6,557 nucleotides of DNA. Source: Acidobacteriaceae bacterium (lineage in GTDB: Bacteria > Acidobacteriota > Terriglobia > Terriglobales > Acidobacteriaceae). The notes under the pieces are model-generated. The model worked only from the letters and a program-made list of their open reading frames with translations, had not been told where the DNA came from and searched no databases. Below, in pieces: positions 1-5,332 of this stretch (its first letter is position 1; every line of letters begins with the position of its first letter). The position numbers and the translations under genes were made by a program. The stretch lies in contig WQYS01000140.1 in assembly GCA_009781125.1 (NCBI GenBank), forward strand, positions 1 to 6,557, given 5' to 3'.

Positions 1-596
1 AGGCCGTCGACCGCCTGCACTCGACCGCCGAGGCGCACAACCGCGTGCTGGTCTGCGAGGTCATGGGCCGCGACGCGGGCTGGATCGCGCTGACGGCGGG
101 AATCGCCGGCGGAGCCGACGCCATTCTGCTGCCCGAGGTGCCCATCGACATCGAAGAGGTCTGCCGTCTGCTGAAGATTCGCCATCAGAATGGCAAGAAG
201 TTCGGCATCGTGGTCGTGGCTGAAGGCGCGAAGTTCCCCGAGGGCGGACTGACCACCCACGGCGACAAGCTGGATGCGTTTGGTCATGCGCGCCTGAGCG
301 GTATCGGACAGGCCGTGGCCGAGGAGATCGAGAAGCGCACGAAGTACGAGACGCGCAGCGTCAATCTGGGCCACACCCAGCGCGGCGGTACGCCGTCGGC
401 CTACGACCGTATGCTTGCCACGCGCTACGGCCTGAAGGCGATTGACCTCGTTCACGAAGGCAAGTTCGGGCGTCTGGTCGTGCTGAAGGGAACCGAGCTC
501 TCGGACATCGCGATTGCCGACGCCATCGCCAAGAACCGTCAGGTCAGCCCGGATCTCATTGAGATGATGAAGGGTCTGTTCCCGCCTGCCAAGTAA
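1..596 (+). CDS. pfkA: 6-phosphofructokinase, C-terminal part (5'-truncated by window edge)
   Basis: Cytoplasmic glycolytic enzyme that phosphorylates fructose 6-phosphate to fructose 1,6-bisphosphate. The first complete codon is at position 3, and 197 residues remain before TAA (594-596). The N-terminal nucleotide-binding half lies outside the window. Visible family motifs in order are the substrate-binding HSTAEAHNR stretch followed by EVMGRDAGWIAL, then GGADAILLPEVP, then VVVAEGAKF (the Glu matches the sugar-contacting Glu of bacterial PFKs), then TRSVNLGHTQRGGTPSAYDR (the His and Arg match the fructose-phosphate site). The VVVAEGA form with the long PEGGLTTHGDKLDAFGHARL insert resembles the longer bacterial PFK clade, which includes both ATP- and PPi-dependent enzymes. 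The residues that decide the phosphoryl donor are upstream of the window, so the donor cannot be called. The gene ends 24 bp before a large hairpin repeat that may also end its transcript. Family assignment is firm. Confidence 0.96.
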   Translation, partial: AVDRLHSTAEAHNRVLVCEVMGRDAGWIALTAGIAGGADAILLPEVPIDIEEVCRLLKIRHQNGKKFGIVVVAEGAKFPEGGLTTHGDKLDAFGHARLSGIGQAVAEEIEKRTKYETRSVNLGHTQRGGTPSAYDRMLATRYGLKAIDLVHEGKFGRLVVLKGTELSDIAIADAIAKNRQVSPDLIEMMKGLFPPAK

Positions 597-604
597 GAGG
601 GCGC

Positions 605-770
605 GGCCAGCCGTAACCGTCCGGGTGCCCCATCCTGAGCGCAGCGAAGGGTGGGAAGGTATGATGCTCAATCCACCACGTTTGCCATCCGAAACAGTGG
701 TGAGTTGAGCCGTCTACTTTCCCACCCTTCGCAAAAAGCGCGAAGGATGGGGCACCCGGGCTTTTGTTTT
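605..770. repeat. Long palindromic intergenic element, copy 1 (REPIN-like), possible pfkA terminator
   Basis: Two outer arms, 621-656 and 720-759, are inverted copies: GGGTGCCCCATCCT with GCGAAGGGTGGGA on the left against TCCCACCCTTCGC with AGGATGGGGCACCC on the right, interrupted by a small unmatched bulge. Inside, 666-679 (GCTCAA..CCACCAC) pairs with 697-710 (GTGGTGAGTTGAGC), so the whole stretch could fold into one long hairpin. The first 57 bases (605-661) match 5807-5863 at 53 of 57 positions, counted by eye, so this is one of two copies of a family in the window. A T-rich stretch (CTTTTGTTTT, 761-770) follows the right arm, so the hairpin could work as a factor-independent terminator for pfkA. 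The bulge differs between arms (GAGCGC on the left, opposite sequence reading TCGCGC), so this copy pairs less perfectly than copy 2. No coding sequence is supported inside it. Confidence 0.85.
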
Positions 771-775
771 CCGGC

Positions 776-804
776 TTGAATGGGTTGTAAAAAGGGAATA
801 CAAA
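776..804 (+). promoter_or_regulatory. Possible sigma-70-type promoter for the HTH gene
   Basis: TTGAAT (776-781) and TACAAA (799-804) are separated by 17 bases, each matching four of six consensus positions. The pair lies just after the palindromic element and about 70 bases before the HTH start at 873. This would give the HTH gene its own promoter, independent of pfkA. The match is modest and chance is not excluded. Confidence 0.3.
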
Positions 805-858
805 GAGTGTGTACCGGTAAAGCGGGTACTCGTCCGGTTCTTATCTGTTTTCTCGCGT

Positions 859-864
859 CAGGAG
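859..864 (+). promoter_or_regulatory. Ribosome-binding site that fixes the HTH start at 873
   Basis: CAGGAG ends 8 bases before ATG at 873, an ideal Shine-Dalgarno spacing. The same frame is open back to an ATG at 780, but that ATG has no comparable site and its extra 31 residues look like translated leader. The site therefore supports the shorter protein. Confidence 0.75.
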
Positions 865-872
865 AGTCTTTC

Positions 873-1127
873 ATGGCCGCGATGGAACAACACATGGTGC
901 GTGAGGTGATGGATATCCGGCAGGCGTCGGAGTATCTGGGCATCAGCGGCGACACGCTCTATCGCTATGCCTCCGAGGGATTTATCCCGGCCTTCAAGCT
1001 GGGTAACCGCTGGCGCTTCAAGAAGAGCCTGCTGGATGCCTGGATGGACGCCAAGAGCGGAATCAAGCCGCAGACTCCGGTGGGATTATCTCCTAAGCAG
1101 AAGAAGCCCGCCGGACGGGCACGGTAA
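873..1127 (+). CDS. Small helix-turn-helix DNA-binding protein (excisionase/MerR-like, HTH_17 type)
   Basis: Predicted 84-residue DNA-binding protein. Residues about 14-58 carry the excisionase-family winged HTH pattern: DIRQASEYLGIS (first helix), DTLYRYASEGFIP (recognition helix and turn), FKLGNRWRFKKSLLDAWM (wing with the typical G-R-W-R-F strand, then a closing helix). Residues 62-84 form a Pro/Lys/Arg-rich, probably disordered basic tail. The start at 873 is chosen from the CAGGAG site 8 bases upstream. Further Met codons at residues 4 and 8 are possible but have poorer spacing. No integrase, transposase or phage gene is nearby, so this is more likely a free-standing regulator or nucleoid-type protein than a true recombination directionality factor. 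Its stop codon is immediately followed by the stop of the convergent gene, leaving no room for a separate terminator. Target and ligand cannot be inferred. The DNA-binding fold is confident and the role is unknown. Confidence 0.88.
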   Translation: MAAMEQHMVREVMDIRQASEYLGISGDTLYRYASEGFIPAFKLGNRWRFKKSLLDAWMDAKSGIKPQTPVGLSPKQKKPAGRAR

Positions 1128-2198
1128 CTACTCCTGACGCAGGCGCATCTCCACCATGCCCACCGAGGCGGAACCAGGCGTTGCGCCCTGAGCCTTTTCA
1201 AACGCCGTGTAGAAAAGCGTGAACCGCCCGTTGCCTTCGTCGATTAAACCCAAGGGCGTTCTTACGTCTGTCGCCCATACTCCATCTCCAGTTTGCACAT
1301 CGACGTGCTTTCCTTTCTCCCAGTGAATGCCGTCCGGGGAAAAGGAATATCCAATGGCATAAGCGTTGAAGCCGGTGTCATAGACGGCCACATACTGTCC
1401 GTTGGCCAGGCGGGTCACAATTGGATTTTCGATGAATTCCGGTTCGATGGACGACGGATTCAGCTCCGTGCGGCGCTTCCACGGGCCGCCGAGGGCCGGA
1501 GCCTGAGCCAGACCCACCTGCCAACTGGTGACAGGCTGATGCTCCGTATGAGCGCTTCCATAAAACCCATACCAGCCATCGCCGACAGGATAGGGAAAGA
1601 AGGAATCGGTGCCTTGCAGACCTTCCCAAGGATCAGAGTCCTTGCTCCGTTCGAGGATGACTCCGACATCACGATAAGGCCCGCCGATGCCTTTCCTCCC
1701 CGGCTTTTCCGAGACCGCACGCCAGATGCGGCCCTCGTAATTATTCAGCCATTCGTCCTTCGTGTTCGGAGCCGCCTGGTAGGCGACATAAAACAGGTTC
1801 CAGCGGTTTTCCCCGGGATCGAAGACCGGCATAGGGGCCCACAGCGCCGCTCTCTGATCTTTGCCCGTGAAGTCGCCGCTGGACTCGTACACCGTTGCTA
1901 CACGCTTCCAGTGCAGGCGGTCGCGGCTGGTCCAGTGCGCCAGCTTCATCTTCACCCATTGGGGGTCGCCCGCCATCTCGGAGGTGAACATGTGATAGAC
2001 CCCGTTTACCTTGACCACGCTGCCGCCTTCGAATCCGTATTTGTTTCCCTCGGCTCCTGCCGAGCGGATCGTCAGCACCGGACGGTCGAGTTGCCGGGTG
2101 ACCATCAGCTCCTGCGCGGCCAGGCCGGAGACGGTCAGCATAGATATAGCGGCGAACCGGATTCCCCAACGCAGCCGAGCCAGCGTGTCATGCTTCAT
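1128..2198 (-). CDS. Secreted five-bladed beta-propeller protein, GH43/GH32-like fold
   Basis: Predicted exported 356-residue protein. Residues 1-29 look like a Sec signal peptide: basic MKHDTLARLRWGIR, hydrophobic FAAISMLTVSGL, and an A-A-Q-type cleavage region. The mature part shows five spaced strand repeats of the form hydrophobic-x-NG-x-Y-x-x-FY: about 59-75 (VVKVNGVYHMFTSE), 123-140 (VFDPGENRWNLFYVAY), 198-216 (YPVGDGWYGFYGSA), 258-276 (RLANGQYVAVYDTG) and 315-334 (IDEGNGRFTLFYTAFE). Between them are HWTSRDRLHWKR and YSFSPDGIHWEKG, the S-x-D-G-x-x-W turns common in GH43, GH32 and GH130-related propellers. This supports a five-bladed sugar-active fold. Candidate acidic residues occur (for example E252, E254, E257, D127), but I cannot assign a catalytic triad, so activity and substrate are open. 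The start overlaps the stop of the upstream methyltransferase gene (ATGA, 2198-2195). AGGAA directly precedes the ATG, too close for a strong site, so coupled translation is likely. Confidence 0.85.
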   Translation of the reverse strand: MKHDTLARLRWGIRFAAISMLTVSGLAAQELMVTRQLDRPVLTIRSAGAEGNKYGFEGGSVVKVNGVYHMFTSEMAGDPQWVKMKLAHWTSRDRLHWKRVATVYESSGDFTGKDQRAALWAPMPVFDPGENRWNLFYVAYQAAPNTKDEWLNNYEGRIWRAVSEKPGRKGIGGPYRDVGVILERSKDSDPWEGLQGTDSFFPYPVGDGWYGFYGSAHTEHQPVTSWQVGLAQAPALGGPWKRRTELNPSSIEPEFIENPIVTRLANGQYVAVYDTGFNAYAIGYSFSPDGIHWEKGKHVDVQTGDGVWATDVRTPLGLIDEGNGRFTLFYTAFEKAQGATPGSASVGMVEMRLRQE

Positions 2199-3103
2199 TT
2201 CCTAATCTCTGCGGATAATTCTTCTTTGATCGCCTTGATATGCTCTGGCGTGGTGCCGCAGCAGCCGCCGATAATGTTCGCTCCTGCGCTGACCAGCTCG
2301 TTCACGCGCCCTGCCATGTCTTCCGGCGATTCGGGGAAGACGATGTGGCCGTCGACGGTCTTCGGCAGACCGGCGTTCGCATGGACGAGTATCGGCGCCG
2401 CGGGCAGCGCCGCGCGGATTTCCTTGACGATCTCGATCATGGCCTCAAAACCGTTGCCGCAGTTTGCGCCCACGATGTCGGCTCCGGCCTCGACGGCGGC
2501 GCGCGCGGCCCGCTCCGGAGTCACGCCCATCATGGTGCGGAAACTGCCTTTGGCGGTTCTTTCAAACGTGAAAGTACAGATTACCTCCAGGGACGTATTT
2601 TCCCTGACGGCTTTGATGGCCTCGACAGCCTCGCCGATATCGCTCATGGTCTCGATGCAGACGGCGTCCGCGCCGCCCTTTTCGAGCGCCACGGCCTGCT
2701 CTTTGAAAGCGGCATAAAGCTCTTTTTCGGTGACTTCCTCGGTGACGAGCATCTTCCCAGTCGGCCCCATGGACGCGATGACCCAGTGGTCCGCGCCCGC
2801 AGCCTCGCGGGAGGCGCGCGCGGCGGCCTCGTTGATGGCCGCAACGCAGGTCTCCAGGCCGTGCGGCTTCAGCTTGAAGCAGGTGCCGCCGAAGCTGTTG
2901 GTCTCGACCATGTCGGCTCCGGCGGCTATGTAGCTGGCTGCGATCTCTTTTACGCCGTCAAAGTGCGACAGGCACCACTCTTCCGGACATTCTCCGGGCT
3001 GGAGTCCTTTTTTGTACAGGAACGTTCCCCAGGCTCCATCGGACACCAATACTCTGGACTTCGCTACACTTACGATTTTTTCTCTTGGCACGATGATCCT
3101 CAT
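2195..3103 (-). CDS. Homocysteine S-methyltransferase family protein (single catalytic domain)
   Basis: Cytoplasmic enzyme predicted to transfer a methyl group to homocysteine, giving methionine. The 302 residues form one homocysteine-binding TIM barrel: LVSDGAWGTFL near residues 19-29, ADMVETNSFGGT 63-74, ASMGPTGKML 110-119, GADAVCIETMSD 144-155, GANCGNGFEAM 212-222 and IIGGCCGTT 277-285. C215, C281 and C282 match the three zinc-binding cysteines of the MetH N-terminal, BHMT and MmuM families. The pterin, cobalamin and activation domains of full MetH are absent, so the methyl donor (betaine, S-methylmethionine or a partner methyl carrier) is not determined. The ATG at 3103 lacks a clear ribosome-binding site. 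A GTG at 3091, four codons in, has AGGA five bases upstream and may be the true start. The gene overlaps the following secreted propeller gene by four bases. The family is firm and the donor is not. Confidence 0.94.
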   Translation of the reverse strand: MRIIVPREKIVSVAKSRVLVSDGAWGTFLYKKGLQPGECPEEWCLSHFDGVKEIAASYIAAGADMVETNSFGGTCFKLKPHGLETCVAAINEAAARASREAAGADHWVIASMGPTGKMLVTEEVTEKELYAAFKEQAVALEKGGADAVCIETMSDIGEAVEAIKAVRENTSLEVICTFTFERTAKGSFRTMMGVTPERAARAAVEAGADIVGANCGNGFEAMIEIVKEIRAALPAAPILVHANAGLPKTVDGHIVFPESPEDMAGRVNELVSAGANIIGGCCGTTPEHIKAIKEELSAEIRK

Positions 3104-3139
3104 TTTAGTCTGTATTTCTCACGCAGGCACTGCTTTGGA

Positions 3140-3236
3140 TGTCATCCCGCAGGGATCTGCTTTTTCTTATTCGCCACGTATTCTCCATGGATAGGAAGCG
3201 GCAAGTCAAACAAAAGCAGATTCCTGCGGAATGACA
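3140..3236. repeat. Inverted repeat with 25-bp arms around a 47-bp spacer
   Basis: The left arm 3140-3164 (TGTCATCCCGCAGGGATCTG then CTTTT) and the right arm 3212-3236 are reverse complements at 23 of 25 positions. The two differences, C/T and G/A, still allow G-U pairing in one transcript orientation. The sequence is unrelated to the hairpin elements near 605 and 5807. It sits between the 3' end of the metallophosphoesterase gene and the 5' end of the methyltransferase gene, both on the minus strand. It could be a dispersed intergenic repeat, a transcript-end hairpin or a protein-binding palindrome. There is no T-run after it on the minus strand to mark a classic terminator. Confidence 0.85.
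3180..3209 (-). promoter_or_regulatory. Possible promoter for the methyltransferase-propeller pair, inside the inverted repeat
   Basis: Read on the minus strand, TTGACT (3209-3204) and GAGAAT (3185-3180) are separated by 18 bases, matching five and four of six sigma-70 consensus positions. It lies in the spacer of the 3140-3236 inverted repeat, about 75 bases before the methyltransferase start. A transcript from here would carry only one arm of the repeat. This is plausible but unproven. Confidence 0.3.
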
Positions 3237-3261
3237 AATAGAAGGAATGCTGCTGGAATAA

Positions 3262-4158
3262 CTATGCGGGTTGGAGCGTGAACAGTGTAATCTCCGGGAC
3301 GCAGTTCAAGCGGAACGGCATTCCTACGGTGCCGAGTCCGCGATTGACGTATAGCTGCAACTGTTCCACATGGAACAATCCCTCGACGTACTTCTGTCCC
3401 ATCGGCGGAAGCACCAGAGCGCCGAAAAAGGGAAGCCGAATCTGTCCGCCGTGGGTGTGGCCCGAGAGCATCAGGTCGATCACGGGGCCGCGCGGGTGCT
3501 GGACGACGGTATCCACATAGTCAGGCGAGTGGCTCATGAGAATCACCGGACCGTCCGGGTCTGCGGGGACGGCGGCGTTCAGGTCGGGGCGGCTGGAGCC
3601 GGGGTCTTCGATTCCGCAGAGCCAGAGCCGGTCTCCGTTGCGCTCGATCGGAACATGGCGGTTGAGAAGCACCGGAATCCGCGCTCCGGTGAGCGCCTGA
3701 ACCACAGGAACCGCTCCAAAGGCGAAGTCGTGGTTGCCCAGCACGGCATAAATCTGTGGCGCGGAGAGCGAGCTCAGTATCTCCGCGCAGCGGTGTGGAG
3801 CGTGTTTCACCACCATAAAGTTGAATGCGCCCTGGGTAACGAAATCACCGGTGAGAAGCACAAGATCAGGCTTGAGGCCGTTGATGCGCCGCACGGCGCG
3901 TTCCAGAAAGAACGGCTCGGTGTACTCGTCGAAGTGTATGTCGCTGAGCTGCGCGATGCGGAAGCCGTGAAATCCATCGGGCAGATTGGCTATGGAGATC
4001 GCCCGCTCGGCGACCTCGATGCGGTGGCGTCCTATCTCGCCGGAGTAAAGCACCATTCCTGTGGCAGCGATCCCTGAACCCAGAATGAATTGGCGGCGGG
4101 TGATCGGCGTGCCTCGGGACTCTCGCGGTCTTTTCTGGCCGCCTGCGAAACCGGACAT
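3262..4158 (-). CDS. Tat-exported metallophosphoesterase (YkuE-like calcineurin family)
   Basis: Predicted 298-residue dinuclear-metal phosphoesterase. The N-terminus has a twin-arginine export signal, T20-R21-R22-Q-F-I-L, followed by the hydrophobic run GSGIAATGMVLYSG, so it should act outside the cytoplasmic membrane. The calcineurin-type motifs are complete and in order: D73-x-H75 (QLSDIHFD), G104-D105 (LLTGDFV), G141-N-H-D144 (VLGNHD), H210 (LMSHSPD) and G233-H-T-H-G-G (LSGHTHGGQIRLP). Length and motif spacing fit the YkuE/YaeI-like group, some of which are Tat substrates; the natural substrate here is unknown. The frame stays open a long way upstream, antisense to accB and the peptidase gene, but recognisable protein begins only at this ATG. 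The ATG has no evident Shine-Dalgarno but has TATTAT five bases before it, suggesting a leaderless message. The gene is divergent from the peptidase gene. Confidence 0.94.
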   Translation of the reverse strand: MSGFAGGQKRPRESRGTPITRRQFILGSGIAATGMVLYSGEIGRHRIEVAERAISIANLPDGFHGFRIAQLSDIHFDEYTEPFFLERAVRRINGLKPDLVLLTGDFVTQGAFNFMVVKHAPHRCAEILSSLSAPQIYAVLGNHDFAFGAVPVVQALTGARIPVLLNRHVPIERNGDRLWLCGIEDPGSSRPDLNAAVPADPDGPVILMSHSPDYVDTVVQHPRGPVIDLMLSGHTHGGQIRLPFFGALVLPPMGQKYVEGLFHVEQLQLYVNRGLGTVGMPFRLNCVPEITLFTLQPA

Positions 4159-4163
4159 ACCAC

Positions 4164-4169
4164 ATAATA
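4164..4169 (-). promoter_or_regulatory. -10-like hexamer of the phosphoesterase gene (possible leaderless start)
   Basis: TATTAT on the minus strand matches five of six bases of TATAAT and ends five bases before the ATG at 4158. RNA starts normally fall six to eight bases after the -10 element, so the message would begin at or near the start codon. No good -35 box is seen at 16-18 bases. Confidence 0.35.
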
Positions 4170-4217
4170 ACCGGTTCTTCGGAGACCAAAATGCCGTCGT
4201 TTCGCGCCGCAGTTGAG

Positions 4218-4223
4218 TAGAAT
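4218..4223 (+). promoter_or_regulatory. -10-like hexamer of the peptidase-acc cluster (possible leaderless start)
   Basis: TAGAAT matches five of six bases of TATAAT and ends seven bases before ATG at 4231, the position expected for a message starting at or beside the start codon. The gene has no convincing Shine-Dalgarno, in agreement. The -35 region is weak. This would be the promoter of the peptidase and possibly of accB and accC. Confidence 0.35.
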
Positions 4224-4230
4224 CAAACGG

Positions 4231-5316
4231 ATGGGGTTTAGTTTGAGAAAAAGACGGGCAGCGGCAGCAGCCAGAGCCGCTGGCGTGGAGGGTCTGCTGG
4301 TAACCCACCTGCCGGACGTGCGTTATCTGTGCGGATTCACCGGTTCTAACGCGGCGCTTGCGCTTGCGGCGGGCCGGGCGGTGCTGTTTACCGATGGCCG
4401 CTATACGGTGCAGGCGAAGTCTGAGGCCGCCGGAACCAGGGTGGTGATCGCCACGAAGTCCGTACTGGCAGCGGCCTGCGAGTGGATCGAATCCGCCGGA
4501 GTGAAGCGGTGCGGATTTGACGCTGCCACAACTACGGTGGCGGCGCTGGAGGAGATGCGTAAGACGGTTTCGGCCAAGAGACGTCAGAAGATGTTCGTTC
4601 CGGTCGCGTCGCTGGCGGCCCGTCTGCGCGAGGTCAAGGACGCAGACGAGATTACGAAGATACGGGCCGCGGCGCAGATGGGATGCAGGCTCTTTGACCA
4701 CATGCTGACGGTGTTCGCTCCCGGACTCACTGAGATTGCCGTGGCCGCTGAACTGGAACACACGGCGCGGCTCTGGGGAGCCGAAGCCATGTCGTTCGAG
4801 ACCATCGTCGCCAGCGGAAAGCGCGGCGCCATGCCGCACGCGCGCGCGTCGAAGACGAAACTTCCGCAGCGAGGCTTCGTGACGATGGACTTCGGCGTCG
4901 TGCTCGACGGCTACATGAGCGATATGACGCGGACCGTCCACATGGGCCGCGCGCGCAGCGAGGAGCGGGACGTGTATGATGCAGTTCTGGCCGCACAGCA
5001 GGCAGGGGTACGGGCCGTGGCTCCAGGCGTGACCGCCGCAGACGTGGACGAAGCTGCGCGCAGCGTTCTGCGCGGGGCCGGTCTGGGCCGCTACTTTACG
5101 CACTCCACCGGACACGGCGTAGGGTTGGATATCCACGAAGGACCGAGGCTTGCCGCTCGACAGACGCAGGCTCTCGAACAGGGAATGGTGATTACGGTCG
5201 AGCCCGGCGTGTATCTGCCGGATAAGTTCGGCGTGCGCATTGAGGATATGGTGCTGGTGACAAGATCGGGCGCAGAGATTCTTACCCCGAGCGTGAAGGC
5301 CTTGATTGAGCTGTAA
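4231..5316 (+). CDS. M24-family Xaa-Pro peptidase (aminopeptidase P-like)
   Basis: Cytoplasmic dimetal peptidase of 361 residues predicted to cleave bonds next to proline. The N-terminal creatinase-type domain (about 1-130) includes LLVTHLPDVRYLCGFTGSNAAL and RAVLFTDGRYTVQA. The C-terminal pita-bread domain has all five expected metal ligands: D220 (FVTMDFGVVLDGY), D231 (MSDMTRTVHMG), H295 (HSTGHGVGLDIHEGP), E324 (ITVEPGVYLP) and E338 (GVRIEDMVLV). Length fits the short bacterial M24B peptidases (about 355-370) rather than the longer E. coli PepP. Aminopeptidase and dipeptidase (prolidase) activities cannot be separated by eye. ATG 4231 is preferred; a TTG at 4213 in frame would add six residues but has no ribosome-binding site. 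The stop lies 16 bases before accB, so co-transcription is likely. Confidence 0.95.
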   Translation: MGFSLRKRRAAAAARAAGVEGLLVTHLPDVRYLCGFTGSNAALALAAGRAVLFTDGRYTVQAKSEAAGTRVVIATKSVLAAACEWIESAGVKRCGFDAATTTVAALEEMRKTVSAKRRQKMFVPVASLAARLREVKDADEITKIRAAAQMGCRLFDHMLTVFAPGLTEIAVAAELEHTARLWGAEAMSFETIVASGKRGAMPHARASKTKLPQRGFVTMDFGVVLDGYMSDMTRTVHMGRARSEERDVYDAVLAAQQAGVRAVAPGVTAADVDEAARSVLRGAGLGRYFTHSTGHGVGLDIHEGPRLAARQTQALEQGMVITVEPGVYLPDKFGVRIEDMVLVTRSGAEILTPSVKALIEL

Positions 5317-5322
5317 GGCAAC

Positions 5323-5327
5323 AGGAG
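5323..5327 (+). promoter_or_regulatory. Ribosome-binding site that favours the accB start at 5333
   Basis: AGGAG is two bases before the first ATG (5330) and five before the second ATG (5333). The latter spacing is the workable one, and it yields the MDPNTLKEL start typical of AccB. The site lies in the 16-base gap after the peptidase stop. Confidence 0.7.
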
Positions 5328-5332
5328 AGATG

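Noticed and set aside
780..872. N-terminal extension of the HTH protein from ATG 780.
   Set aside because: The strong CAGGAG site eight bases before ATG 873 and the position of the HTH core support the shorter form. The extension also overlaps the likely promoter.
597..872. Retron, small-RNA or CRISPR-type system in the hairpin-rich gap.
   Set aside because: There is no reverse transcriptase, no regularly spaced direct repeats and no cas gene. The structure is fully accounted for by the palindromic repeat, a possible promoter and the HTH leader.
668..955. Minus-strand small open frame over the pfkA-HTH gap.
   Set aside because: It overlaps the palindromic element and the HTH gene, with no motif and no ribosome-binding site.
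1293..2717. Long plus-strand open frame of 474 codons opposite the propeller and methyltransferase genes.
   Set aside because: No known motif, no ribosome-binding site, and it crosses the junction of two well-supported minus-strand genes. It is a typical GC-rich antisense shadow.
2240..3241. Plus-strand open frame of 333 codons opposite the methyltransferase gene.
   Set aside because: Its composition (Gly/Arg/Asp/His-rich) reflects the opposite strand of a GC-rich gene. It also runs through the 3140-3236 inverted repeat and shows no domain.
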